A model generated the notes under the pieces. It was not told the origin of the DNA. It ran no database searches and saw only the letters and a list, made by a program, of their open reading frames with translations. From positions 1 through 10,237 of the forward strand of contig JAISVO010000035.1 of assembly GCA_031271525.1 (NCBI GenBank): a stretch of 10,237 nt of DNA, in the 5' to 3' direction. Below, piece after piece: positions 1 through 6,994 of the stretch (positions are counted from its first letter, which is position 1; every line of letters begins with the position of its first letter). Made by a program: the position numbers and the translations under genes. This DNA is from Oscillospiraceae bacterium. GTDB taxonomy: Bacteria > Bacillota > Clostridia > Oscillospirales > UBA929.

Positions 1-181
1 CCTGTGCGGCAAAGAACAGCCTGCGTTTCCGGACATACGACGCATACGGCTCCCCGGTATACACCTTGAATAGCTTATACACATGCCAAGGAGAATAACC
101 GGACAGCTTCCCCAGCGTAACAAGGCTTACGTCCTCCTCCAGATGCCCGTCTACATACTCGACCAGCTCTTTGATCTCCAC
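1..181 (-). CDS. AraC-family transcriptional regulator, N-terminal part (runs off left edge)
   Basis: About 60 codons of a DNA-binding regulator are visible before the left edge. The start is GTG at 181-179, preceded by AGGAGG with an 8-base spacer; a GTG at 190 sits directly on the ribosome binding site and is less likely. The protein begins MEIKELVEYVDGHLEEDVSL. It continues with an AraC-type helix-turn-helix (residues ~19-43, containing SGYSPWHVYKLFKVYTGE) and the following YVRKRRL helix. The HTH at the N-terminus is the arrangement of the Rob/GyrI-like branch, in which an effector-binding domain follows; that part is outside the window, so the ligand is unknown. It lies 200 bases downstream of gcvPB on the same strand, separated by a strong hairpin, so it is probably its own transcription unit. 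A role in controlling the gcv genes cannot be shown. Confidence 0.85.
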   Translation of the reverse strand, partial: MEIKELVEYVDGHLEEDVSLVTLGKLSGYSPWHVYKLFKVYTGEPYASYVRKRRLFFAAQ

Positions 182-270
182 TCTGAACACCTCCTCTCCT
201 GCGTAAACCCATTATGGCATAAAATGCGGGGCGCGTCTTTTCCAAACTGGCTGAAAATTGGTCACGCGAA

Positions 271-302
271 ATCCCCCGAGAGACCGTCGTTTCCCGGGGG
301 AT
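271..302. terminator. Strong hairpin, likely end of the gcv operon
   Basis: ATCCCCCG (271-278) and CGGGGGAT (295-302) form a perfect 8-bp stem with a 16-base loop. It lies about 80 bases after the gcvPB stop and before araC, where an operon terminator is expected. On the plus strand it is followed by a run of five T (305-309). On the minus strand, which carries the genes, the stem is followed only by TTTCG after the AT pair. It may act in both directions, but the better U-tract faces the strand without a visible gene. Confidence 0.6.
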
Positions 303-312
303 GCTTTTTGTG

Positions 313-334
313 TAGCTGTACAGGTTTAGCTGTA
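313..334. repeat. Direct repeat TAGCTGTA x2
   Basis: TAGCTGTA occurs at 313-320 and again at 327-334, a 14-base period, in the intergenic region between gcvPB and araC. The flanks are also partly alike. It could be a protein-binding site upstream of araC, but an 8-base repeat in 200 bases can arise by chance. Confidence 0.3.
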
Positions 335-366
335 TACCGTTGGGGTTGTTTGCCATCGAATACGGG

Positions 367-376
367 AACGATCGTT
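367..376. repeat. 10-bp perfect palindrome AACGATCGTT
   Basis: The palindrome starts 5' of the gcvPB stop (stop codon 384-382, minus strand) and is followed by more AT-rich intergenic DNA. It has no loop, so it suits a protein site better than an RNA hairpin. No function can be assigned. Confidence 0.25.
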
Positions 377-381
377 TACCT

Positions 382-1785
382 CTACCGCTTTATCACCGGG
401 TTTCGCGCCGCCGCCGTCGCGTCTAAGCGGCCGACCGGTGTTGTGACCGGGGCGTTGTGCAGCGTTTCGGGATTTACATGCGCGTCCTCGTACAGCGCGA
501 GCATTGCCGAGGCGAACGCCTCCAGCGTTTCGGGAGCTTCCGTCTCGGTCGGCTCGATCATCATGCTCTCGGGCACGATGGTGGGAAAATACACTGTCGG
601 CGGGTGGAAGCCTTTATCAATCAAACCCTTAGCGACGTCCATCGCGCTGACGCCGGTTTCCGCTTTCAGCTTCGCGCAGCTCAGAACAAACTCGTGCATG
701 CACCACTCCCCGTGGGGCGCGTCGTAGGCGCCGCGCAACTTCTTAAGCAGCCAGTTCGCGTTCAAAACCGCCGTCTCGCTGGCTTCCCGAAGCCCCGAGC
801 CTCCGAGCGTGCGGATATAGCAATAGGCTTTCACCAGCACGCCAAAGGAGCCATAATACGCCCGGACCCGTCCGATGCTGTCCTCCCCTTTGCCCGGCAG
901 GAAGGGCGCGAGGACCTTGTTCGCGCCTACCGGACCCGCGCCGGGTCCGCCGCCGCCGTGCGGGGTGGAGAAGGTCTTGTGCAGGTTGAGGTGGACCACG
1001 TCAAAGCCCATCGCGCCGGGCGTGGTAATTCCCATGACGGCGTTGAGATTCGCGCCGTCGTAATAGAGAAGCCCTCCCGCACCGTGGATGATCTCCGCGA
1101 TCTCCACAATGTGGCGTTCAAACAGCCCCAAGGTGTTGGGATTTGTCAGCATCAGACCGGCGAGCGATTCCCCGGCGGCTTCCGCCGCAACCCGGAGCGC
1201 GTCGGGGTCAACCAGCCCGTCCGACCCCGACGGCACCGAACGCACCGTAAACCCCGCCTGCGCGGCGGACGCGGGGTTGGTGCCGTGCGCCGAATCGGGG
1301 ATCAGGATTACCTTCCGTCCGGTCTGCCCGGTCTTTTCAAAATAGGCCGCGATGCACATCAGTCCGGTCAGCTCACCGTGAGCCCCGGCGGCCGGTTGGA
1401 GGGTAAACGCCTCCATTCCGCACACCTCGCAGAGCATCTCCTCCAGCTCGGCGAGGAGCCGCAGACAGCCCCGATTCATTCCGTCCGGAGCCAGCGGGTG
1501 AGCGCCTAAGAAACCCGGTAGGGCGGCCAACGCCTCGTTGATCTTAGGGTTATACTTCATCGTGCAGGAACCGAGCGGGTAAAATCCGGTGTCAACGCCA
1601 AAATTCTGCTTCGCGAGGGCGGTGTAGTGCCGCACGACGTCCGTCTCGGCTAGCTCCGGCAGGGCGGCGGGGGTCTTTCGGAGGTTCTCCTCCCCCATAA
1701 TCGACGCGAGGGAGACGACTGGGACATCGCTTTGTTCGGAGATAAAGCCCCGGCGTCCGGGAACAGACTTTTCGTAAGTGGTCAT
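382..1785 (-). CDS. gcvPB: Glycine dehydrogenase (decarboxylating) subunit 2, P-protein
   Basis: This is the catalytic half of the split P protein of the glycine cleavage system. With GcvPA it decarboxylates glycine on pyridoxal phosphate and passes the aminomethyl group to the lipoyl arm of GcvH in the cytoplasm. The 467 residues fit the usual length of the subunit. The PLP lysine is seen as K270 in HLNLHKTFSTPHGGGGPG, followed by the glycine-rich loop. Other family blocks are GFYPLGSCTMKYNPK (~68-81), LQPAAGAHGE (~129-138) and DSAHGTNPASA (~164-174). The ATG (1785-1783) shares one base with the TGA of gcvPA (TGATG), and GGGAGGAG lies just upstream inside gcvPA, so translation is probably coupled. 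It is the last gene of the operon. Identity is very secure. Confidence 0.97.
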   Translation of the reverse strand: MTTYEKSVPGRRGFISEQSDVPVVSLASIMGEENLRKTPAALPELAETDVVRHYTALAKQNFGVDTGFYPLGSCTMKYNPKINEALAALPGFLGAHPLAPDGMNRGCLRLLAELEEMLCEVCGMEAFTLQPAAGAHGELTGLMCIAAYFEKTGQTGRKVILIPDSAHGTNPASAAQAGFTVRSVPSGSDGLVDPDALRVAAEAAGESLAGLMLTNPNTLGLFERHIVEIAEIIHGAGGLLYYDGANLNAVMGITTPGAMGFDVVHLNLHKTFSTPHGGGGPGAGPVGANKVLAPFLPGKGEDSIGRVRAYYGSFGVLVKAYCYIRTLGGSGLREASETAVLNANWLLKKLRGAYDAPHGEWCMHEFVLSCAKLKAETGVSAMDVAKGLIDKGFHPPTVYFPTIVPESMMIEPTETEAPETLEAFASAMLALYEDAHVNPETLHNAPVTTPVGRLDATAAARNPVIKR

Positions 1786-3053
1786 CAGCGGCTCCTCCCT
1801 CTCCCGCAGAACGCGTCGATCTCGGCTCTGGTGCGCTTTTCGGTGACCGCGATCAACGAGCCGCGTTCCAGCGGCAGCGCGCCGGTCAGGATTGAGTCAA
1901 CCGCGAATTCCCGGAAATAGGGCGCGTCGAACAGCGGGTTCACCCCGGCCTCTTCCAGCCGGCCCCTCATATAAGCCGCTTTTTGGGCGGTCGTCTCGGC
2001 GACCTCCCGCAACCCCTCGGGACCGAGCAGGGCGAGGTAGACGGTCGCCCGAAGAGCCGCCAGCGCCGCATTGGAGCAGATGTTGCTGGTGGCTTTCTCC
2101 CGCCGGATATGCTGCTCCCGCGCTTGGAGGGTCAGGATAAACCCGCGTCGTCCGCCGTTGACTTCGCCGGTCTCCCCGACAATCCGCCCCGGCATACGCC
2201 GCAGGAAATTCTCGTTTGCCGCGAAGTAGCCCGCATGGGGTCCGCCGAAGCTGATCGGGCTTCCAAGCGGCTGGCATTCCCCGACGGCAATGTCAAACCC
2301 CATCGCGCCCGGACTCTCAAGGATCGCTAAGGACAGCGGGTCGCAAACAGCGACCGGAACAGCCCCCGTCTCGCTTGCTTTGGCGGCGATGGCCCGCATC
2401 GGCTCAATAACGCCGAAGTAGTTGGGCGACTGCGCGATGACGCAGGCATCCTCCCCGGCCATCGCGTCGGCCGCTGTTTGCCCCCGTCCGTCAAAGGGGA
2501 TCTCGGCGACGCTCAGCCCGTTGAACCGGGCATAGGTGCGAAGGGTTTCTTTAATGTGCGGGTGGGTCGCCGCCGTAACCCGCACCGTTTTCCGCTTGGT
2601 GTGGACCGCCGCCATCAGCATCGCCTCGGCGGCGGCTGTCGCGGCGTCATACATTGAGGCGTTGGCGGCGTCCAGCCCGGTGAGGCGGCAGATACCGGTT
2701 TGGAATTCGAAGATCGAGGTCAGTGTTCCCTGACTGATTTCGGGCTGATACGGCGTATACGCCGTGACGAACTCGGGCAGAGAGCAGAGCGCGTCCACCG
2801 CCGCCGGGACATAATGGTCGTACAGTCCGCCGCCGATGAAGAGGGGCGTTTCATTCTCCGCCGCGAGAGCTTCCAGCGCCCGGCGAAGCTCCGGCTCGCT
2901 GAGGGGCTTGGGCAGCTTCAGTTCGCCCACCCGGCAACGTTTCGGGATATTGATGAACAGGTCTTCGGCCGAGTTTAAGCCGAGTTCGCGTAAAAGGGCT
3001 TCCCGTTCCCCCGCCGACGGGGGGATATAATTACCCGCGGCAGTACAGGTCAT
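1785..3053 (-). CDS. gcvPA: Glycine dehydrogenase (decarboxylating) subunit 1, P-protein
   Basis: This is the other half of the heterodimeric P protein, which works with GcvPB. The protein has 422 residues, slightly short for the family. Family signatures in order: YDHYVPAAVD (~78-87), TAYTPYQPEISQGTLTSIFE (~98-116), NASMYDAAT (~131-139), GGPHAGY (~270-276) and an REKATSNICSN stretch (~318-328). It ends with TEKRTRAEIDAF near the C-terminus. The ATG at 3053 lies inside the end of gcvH, a 23-base overlap, with GAGGAA four bases before it. The overlap and the one-base overlap with gcvPB indicate coupled, balanced synthesis of the two subunits. The split gcvPA/gcvPB form is usual in Firmicutes, archaea and many other bacteria, unlike the single GcvP of enterobacteria. 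Confidence 0.97.
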   Translation of the reverse strand: MTCTAAGNYIPPSAGEREALLRELGLNSAEDLFINIPKRCRVGELKLPKPLSEPELRRALEALAAENETPLFIGGGLYDHYVPAAVDALCSLPEFVTAYTPYQPEISQGTLTSIFEFQTGICRLTGLDAANASMYDAATAAAEAMLMAAVHTKRKTVRVTAATHPHIKETLRTYARFNGLSVAEIPFDGRGQTAADAMAGEDACVIAQSPNYFGVIEPMRAIAAKASETGAVPVAVCDPLSLAILESPGAMGFDIAVGECQPLGSPISFGGPHAGYFAANENFLRRMPGRIVGETGEVNGGRRGFILTLQAREQHIRREKATSNICSNAALAALRATVYLALLGPEGLREVAETTAQKAAYMRGRLEEAGVNPLFDAPYFREFAVDSILTGALPLERGSLIAVTEKRTRAEIDAFCGRGRSR

Positions 3054-3390
3054 AAGCTTCCTCGTCCATTAAACCGTCCAGTTCAGACGGGTCGTTAAGG
3101 CGTATGGTGTAGAGCCAGTTTGCCACCGGATCGGTGTTGAGGAGGGCCGGGTCATCCGCCGGGTCTTCGTTGACCTTCAGAATCTCCCCCGAAACCGGGG
3201 AGTAGATGTCCGAGGCGGCTTTCACCGACTCGACGACACCCGCGGTGTCCCCCGCGCTCAGCACAGTGCCGGCGGGTTCGATATCACAGAAAACAATGTC
3301 GCCCAGCTGGGATTGGGCATGATCGGTGATCCCCACCGTGCCGACGTCGCCTTTGACGTTGATCCACTCGTGATCTTGGGAATACAGCAT
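3031..3390 (-). CDS. gcvH: Glycine cleavage system H protein (lipoyl carrier)
   Basis: This small carrier bears the lipoyl group that shuttles the aminomethyl intermediate between P, T and L proteins. The 119 residues are close to the usual 120-130. The lipoylated lysine is seen as K57 in VVESVKAASD, and the N-terminal SQDHEWI and GITDHAQSQLGDIVF blocks are typical. The ATG lies 4 bases after the gcvT TAG, and GGAGG sits inside the last codons of gcvT with a 10-base spacer. Its 3' end overlaps gcvPA by 23 bases. No lipoate ligase or lipoyl synthase is in the window, so modification depends on genes elsewhere. Confidence 0.97.
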   Translation of the reverse strand: MLYSQDHEWINVKGDVGTVGITDHAQSQLGDIVFCDIEPAGTVLSAGDTAGVVESVKAASDIYSPVSGEILKVNEDPADDPALLNTDPVANWLYTIRLNDPSELDGLMDEEAYDLYCRG

Positions 3391-3394
3391 TCTT

Positions 3395-4429
3395 CTAAAT
3401 CCTCCGTCTATAAAATGGTAGCTCTGTGCGGCTTGCCGGTTCTGCTTTGCCCCGGATCAACACCTCGTATTCATCTGCGTCTTTAGTCACCAGCGCCATC
3501 GCGATCCCCGCCCCAAGGGTCGGGGAAGGACCGCCGGACGTCACCGACCCGCAGGGCGCGCCGCCGCAGAGGACGGCGTAGCCGGGGCGGGGGATACTCC
3601 GTCCCCCCATGGTAAGCCCCACCAGACGGCGCCGGTTTTCGTCGTGGGACTGCAGGAACAGCTCGTCCCGCCCGATGAAGGGGCCTTTGTCGAAGGAGAT
3701 GAAGCGGGTCAGCCCCGCCTCCAGCGGCGAGATGTCCTTACTCAGCTCGTGCCCGTAAAGCGGAAGCCCCGCCTCGGTGCGGAGGGTATCCCTCGCGCCC
3801 AGCCCGCAGGGGGTCGCTCCCGCTTCAATCAGCTGATCCCACAGCGACGGGGCGTCTTCGGGAGACAGATAAATTTCAACGCCCCTCTCCCCGGTGTAGC
3901 CGGTTTTCGCGATCAGCATCGCCTCCGAAGTGTCCGTCTTCGCGAGGATTTCTTCCGTCTTCGGACCCTGAACGGCGATCTGCGAGAAGTGCGCCGAGAG
4001 GTCGGTCACAATCACGCCGCTCGGGGCGTTCAGCCTCATCCAAGCGAAGTCTTTATCCGTGTTTCCGGCGTTGACGCAGACCAGAAAGCCGTCCCCCTGA
4101 CGATAGACGATGACATCGTCCACCGTCCCGCCGTCCGGGTTGCACATCGGGGAATAGATCCAGCGGGCTTTCGCCAGCCGCCGGATATCGTGGGTCAGCA
4201 GCGTCTGCAGAAACTGCTCCGCTCCGTCCCCCGACACCGCGATCTCGCCCATGTGGGAAACGTCGAAGACGCCGCAGTTTTCCCGCACCGCGAGGTGCTC
4301 CGCGAGAATCCCCCCGTATTGGAGGGGCATAGCCCAACCGTTGAAGTCGGTCATCTTCGCGCCCAGCGCGACGTGCTTCTCATAAAGCGGGGTTTTCTTT
4401 AGATGTTGTTCCTTTGTATCTGATGGCAA
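3395..4429 (-). CDS. gcvT: Aminomethyltransferase, glycine cleavage T protein
   Basis: It transfers the one-carbon unit from aminomethyl-lipoyl-GcvH to tetrahydrofolate, releasing ammonia and giving 5,10-methylene-THF. The 344 residues are a little short for the family (~360). Visible blocks are the N-terminal KKTPLYEKHVALGAKMTDFNGW, FDVSHMGEI (~55-63), GGTVDDVIVYR (100-110, containing the conserved folate-site Asp), TGYTGERGVEIY and the C-terminal LPFYRR. The start is TTG at 4429-4427. No ATG precedes the conserved N-terminus, and GGAGG (4444-4440) lies 10 bases upstream, inside the stop region of the lipoprotein gene. Only 7 bases separate the two genes, so gcvT is probably translated from the same message. 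There is no space for a glycine riboswitch between them. Confidence 0.96.
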   Translation of the reverse strand: MPSDTKEQHLKKTPLYEKHVALGAKMTDFNGWAMPLQYGGILAEHLAVRENCGVFDVSHMGEIAVSGDGAEQFLQTLLTHDIRRLAKARWIYSPMCNPDGGTVDDVIVYRQGDGFLVCVNAGNTDKDFAWMRLNAPSGVIVTDLSAHFSQIAVQGPKTEEILAKTDTSEAMLIAKTGYTGERGVEIYLSPEDAPSLWDQLIEAGATPCGLGARDTLRTEAGLPLYGHELSKDISPLEAGLTRFISFDKGPFIGRDELFLQSHDENRRRLVGLTMGGRSIPRPGYAVLCGGAPCGSVTSGGPSPTLGAGIAMALVTKDADEYEVLIRGKAEPASRTELPFYRRRI

Positions 4430-4436
4430 AGGGTCC

Positions 4437-5849
4437 TTACCTCCCTAAAAGTGTGTCTAGCGCTTCCTGACGGTTTACCTCAAGGTCGAATACCGTCGTC
4501 TGCGCCTCGCTGATGTCGAACGGCAGCGGCGTGCCGTACATATGGTAGCTTGCGAAGGGCAGGAGCTTTTCGAGGTCCTCCAGCTTGACTGCGTGGCCGT
4601 TCCAATGGATGTTGATGCCGATTTTATCCGGTGCGCCGGTGAATTCAAACGCCGGCTGCGCCGCGAGGAAGGTCGCGTGCATTCCGGGAGGGTTTGTCCA
4701 GTGGATGTCTGTCTCACCGATGATAAACAAACTCCGTCCGTCCGAGCCGCAGAGCGCCGCCAGCATGTGCTGGTCGAGGGGGATGTTGGCGACGTTTTGG
4801 AATTGGAGGAATGCGCTGTTGAACCAGTGTCCTTCCGCGCCGCTCTGCAGGGAACCCAAATGCTCGCCCGCGCCGAAATTGGTGCCGGTGAAGCCGCCCG
4901 AGGCACTGAAATCGTAGACCGCGCCCCTTGGGTCGTAGCGGTACATCGCCATTCCTCCGGCTCCCGAGCAGGCGGGCGCGCTTACCTTGATCCGGGGCTC
5001 AAACGCACCGCCCACAGCGGCGGCCTTACCGTAGCGGCTCACGCCGGTCAGGACGGTGTTCACCGGGCTGACGTTCAGTTCCGCGCCAAGCCCGTTCTCC
5101 AGCGCGTCGATGACCTTGCCGCTTCCCCAAGCGCCCCACGCCATCAAGGTCCCCGTCTGCTTAAACGGGTCCTCCGCGTCGTAGGGGTACAGATCGTAGA
5201 AGATCCCGGTGCGGGACGAGTCATCCGTAGCGATAACTCCGACATTGTAGGAGATCACGGCAAACCCTTGGTCGTTCGCGTATTGCACGTCTTGGAAGAC
5301 GTGGCCCACCGGACCGCCGCCCCAGCCGCTGGACAACCCGAGGATGACCGGGTAGCCACCCTCCGGCACGGGCACCGAATCGTCCGGGAGGGCGACGAGG
5401 GCGTCGAAGGAGACCGTCTTGCCGTCTTTTGTGATCGACACGGTCAGATTTTCGCCGTCGAGGGCGTAGGCGACTTCCTCACCGCTTGTATCGGGCATAA
5501 AGCCGTACATGTAGTAACTGTACAGGTCGCGAAGCTCCTGCAGGCGCAGTAAGTAGTCGTATTCGGTCTCCACCGTCTCCCCCGACAGGAGGGTAAAGAG
5601 GTCGGGCAGCGAAGCGTCCGCCTCTATGTCGCGCGGCGCAGAAAGGGCTGAAAAATCCACCGCCGGCACAGGGACGTCCGGCATCGGCGTGGGGGTTGGG
5701 GAAGGCTCGGGTGTCGGCGTGGGCGTGGGCGTAGGCGACGGCACTTCAGCCGCAGGCTCGACCGGCGGCGGGGGCGCAACGTTTTCGGCGCAAGCTCCCA
5801 GAAGAACGGCGGCGGAAAGTGCAAGCATCAGCAGTTTCGTTCCTTTCAT
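4437..5849 (-). CDS. Lipoprotein with CE15 (glucuronoyl esterase-like) alpha/beta-hydrolase domain
   Basis: A 470-residue protein with a signal peptide ending in a lipobox (LLGAC, lipidated Cys20). A Pro/Thr-rich linker follows (~38-60, TPTPTP type), then a long alpha/beta-hydrolase domain. The nucleophile elbow is TGVSRYGK with Ser271, matching the G-x-SR-x-GK signature of carbohydrate esterase family 15. A SGAGG loop (295-299) follows as in that family. His419 in NGHAV is the candidate catalytic His. The Glu usual just before SGxGG is Cys294 here, so the acid may be E379 or D381 in FIIGETDIHW, as in bacterial members with a shifted acid. CE15 enzymes cut ester bonds between 4-O-methyl-glucuronic acid of xylan and lignin; the substrate here is not known. 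It would sit outside the membrane. The ATG has AGGAGG 8 bases upstream. It is the first gene before gcvT, 7 bases apart, a surprising pairing. Confidence 0.82.
   Translation of the reverse strand: MKGTKLLMLALSAAVLLGACAENVAPPPPVEPAAEVPSPTPTPTPTPEPSPTPTPMPDVPVPAVDFSALSAPRDIEADASLPDLFTLLSGETVETEYDYLLRLQELRDLYSYYMYGFMPDTSGEEVAYALDGENLTVSITKDGKTVSFDALVALPDDSVPVPEGGYPVILGLSSGWGGGPVGHVFQDVQYANDQGFAVISYNVGVIATDDSSRTGIFYDLYPYDAEDPFKQTGTLMAWGAWGSGKVIDALENGLGAELNVSPVNTVLTGVSRYGKAAAVGGAFEPRIKVSAPACSGAGGMAMYRYDPRGAVYDFSASGGFTGTNFGAGEHLGSLQSGAEGHWFNSAFLQFQNVANIPLDQHMLAALCGSDGRSLFIIGETDIHWTNPPGMHATFLAAQPAFEFTGAPDKIGINIHWNGHAVKLEDLEKLLPFASYHMYGTPLPFDISEAQTTVFDLEVNRQEALDTLLGR
4439..4446 (-). promoter_or_regulatory. 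Ribosome binding site deciding the TTG start of gcvT
   Basis: AGGGAGGT on the minus strand spans the last two codons and stop of the lipoprotein gene and lies 10 bases before TTG at 4429. This supports the non-ATG start and suggests ribosomes ending the lipoprotein can reinitiate at gcvT. Confidence 0.6.
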
Positions 5850-5881
5850 GAAGAGACCCTCCTAAAATATGATTTACCGTT

Positions 5882-5910
5882 ATTTTACCACATCTTCGGA
5901 GGGGTTACAA
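5882..5910 (-). promoter_or_regulatory. Sigma-A-type promoter for the lipoprotein-gcvT-H-PA-PB unit
   Basis: On the minus strand TTGTAA (5910-5905) and TAAAAT (5887-5882) are separated by 17 bases, about 30 bases before the lipoprotein ATG at 5849. This is the only good promoter seen ahead of the gcv genes. The -35 lies inside an inverted repeat (5901-5921), which could be an operator. Confidence 0.6.
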
Positions 5911-5921
5911 GACGAAACCCC
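5901..5921. repeat. Inverted repeat GGGGTT/AACCCC overlapping a -35 box
   Basis: GGGGTT (5901-5906) and AACCCC (5916-5921) form a 6-bp stem with a 9-base loop, beginning two bases after the stop of the flavoprotein gene on the minus strand. No T-run follows on either side, so it is a poor terminator. It covers the -35 of the next promoter and may be an operator or a weak transcript-end hairpin. Confidence 0.4.
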
Positions 5922-5923
5922 CT

Positions 5924-6493
5924 TCACGCGTTCAGCTTTTCGAGCAGCCACACAATATTTTCCCCCAGCCGCCGGACGGTGTGGATCCCCTCCTCGTCCA
6001 GCTCGAATGCGCCGGGGTCCCGGGCAAGGCTCATGTTCCAGTATGTACTGCCGGGGATCACCATATCCGAGATCAGGAAAAACCGTTGCATCGCGTCCAG
6101 AGTTGTCAATCCCCCGGCCCTCCGCACGGCGCTCACGGCCGCTCCGATTTTACGCGAGAGCGCCCGCCCGTCCCGCATCGCGACAAAGCCGCACCGGTCG
6201 ATCACGGCTTTCATCTCGGGGGTTAGATCTGCGAAGTAGGTGGGCGAACCGAGCACAATGGCGTCGGCTTCCTTCATCTTCGCATACAGATCGTTCATCC
6301 AATCGTCAATGGCGCACCGCCCGATGTGGACCGAACAGCCGCCGCAGGCGGCGCAGCCCCGCACCGGTTTTCCGCCGGCTTGGAACAGCTCGGTCTCGTG
6401 CCCGGCTTCCCGGCACACATCCAAAACCGCGTTCAACATGTGTACGGTGTTCCCGTACGCGCGGGGACTCCCGCTGACCGCCAATACCTTCAT
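5924..6493 (-). CDS. Flavodoxin-fold NAD(P)H-dependent oxidoreductase, iron-sulfur flavoprotein type
   Basis: A 189-residue cytoplasmic protein with the flavodoxin-like FMN-binding start MKVLAVSGSPRAYGNT (1-16; GSPRxxGNT phosphate loop) and the GSPTYF block (~82-87) of this family. Cys47, Cys50, Cys53 and Cys60 form C-x2-C-x2-C-x6-C, the compact cysteine motif that binds a [4Fe-4S] cluster in iron-sulfur flavoproteins such as archaeal Isf. It probably carries FMN and a cluster and moves electrons; the partner is unknown. The ATG overlaps the stop of the upstream thioredoxin-fold gene by 4 bases (ATGA), so the two are translationally coupled. It could instead be a plain NADPH-dependent FMN reductase, but all four cysteines favour the Isf-like type. 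Confidence 0.88.
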   Translation of the reverse strand: MKVLAVSGSPRAYGNTVHMLNAVLDVCREAGHETELFQAGGKPVRGCAACGGCSVHIGRCAIDDWMNDLYAKMKEADAIVLGSPTYFADLTPEMKAVIDRCGFVAMRDGRALSRKIGAAVSAVRRAGGLTTLDAMQRFFLISDMVIPGSTYWNMSLARDPGAFELDEEGIHTVRRLGENIVWLLEKLNA

Positions 6494-6987
6494 GTCCCTT
6501 CACCCTCCAAAAAGTTTTTGAGCGCTTCCCGGCTCACCCCGACGCCCCCTTCGGAATCGAGCTTCCTCCCGTCCATCCGGAACGCTGGGAGATACCACAC
6601 GCCGTTCTCCTCATAGGCATAGTCGTTGCAATCCAGAACCGCTTGAGCGTATTTCTGGGCCTTGATCGCGGCGAGGAACTCCGGCGCTTTGCCGCCGGCA
6701 ACCTGCGCGATGTCCTCGGGGTTCTCGATGTCAACCGCCCCGTCCAGCGCGGCGGCATACACCTTCGTGTGGAACGCGTTGTTCACAGCCCCTTCGCCGT
6801 CAGCGAAGAGAAACGCTTGGACGCAGAGGTCGCTGTACCGCCCATAAACCTCGGGGCGGGGATGGGCTTCGCAGGGACGCCAGACAACCTCAATGTCCGG
6901 GTACTCCGGGATCAGCTCGGTAAAGTCGTTGTACCCCTTCCGGCAGTATGGGCAGGCGTAGTCGAAGAAAAATTCCAGTGTCCGCAT
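6490..6987 (-). CDS. DsbA/FrnE-like thioredoxin-fold oxidoreductase
   Basis: A 165-residue protein that starts MRTLEFFFDYACPYC. The CxxC redox pair is Cys12 and Cys15 in CPYC, right after the first beta strand, and a likely cis-proline loop is WYLPAF (Pro134). This is the DsbA/FrnE arrangement with a helical insertion between motif and cis-Pro. There is no signal peptide, so it acts in the cytoplasm, probably in thiol-disulfide exchange or as a glutathione-S-transferase-kappa-like protein. The start at 6987 is preferred over an upstream codon at 7017 because AAGGAGGG lies 7 bases before it and the upstream extension would fall in the promoter. It is co-transcribed and overlapping with the iron-sulfur flavoprotein, which suggests the two form a redox pair; that is inference. 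Confidence 0.85.
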   Translation of the reverse strand: MRTLEFFFDYACPYCRKGYNDFTELIPEYPDIEVVWRPCEAHPRPEVYGRYSDLCVQAFLFADGEGAVNNAFHTKVYAAALDGAVDIENPEDIAQVAGGKAPEFLAAIKAQKYAQAVLDCNDYAYEENGVWYLPAFRMDGRKLDSEGGVGVSREALKNFLEGEGT

Positions 6988-6994
6988 TTGACTT

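Noticed and set aside
75..356. A 93-codon minus-strand frame starting MANNPNGIQLNLYSYTKSIP
   Set aside because: It has no ribosome binding site at a proper distance, reads through the strong hairpin at 271-302, and overlaps the well-supported AraC-family start in another frame.
457..1509. Long plus-strand open frame opposite gcvPB
   Set aside because: It is the antisense shadow of a clearly real GC-rich gene, rich in Arg, Gly and Pro and without a recognisable motif.
3644..4402. 252-codon plus-strand open frame opposite gcvT
   Set aside because: Antisense shadow of a secure gene.
4542..5552. 336-codon plus-strand open frame opposite the esterase gene
   Set aside because: It lies wholly inside a coherent lipoprotein gene, has shadow-type composition and no ribosome binding site noticed.
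5660..5770. TPTPTP-coding repeat as a possible microsatellite or CRISPR-like array
   Set aside because: It is an in-frame Pro/Thr linker after a lipoprotein signal, with short irregular units and no spacers.
5850..5923. Glycine riboswitch ahead of the esterase-gcv unit
   Set aside because: Only 74 bases are available, mostly occupied by a promoter and ribosome binding site; no tandem glycine aptamer pattern is seen.
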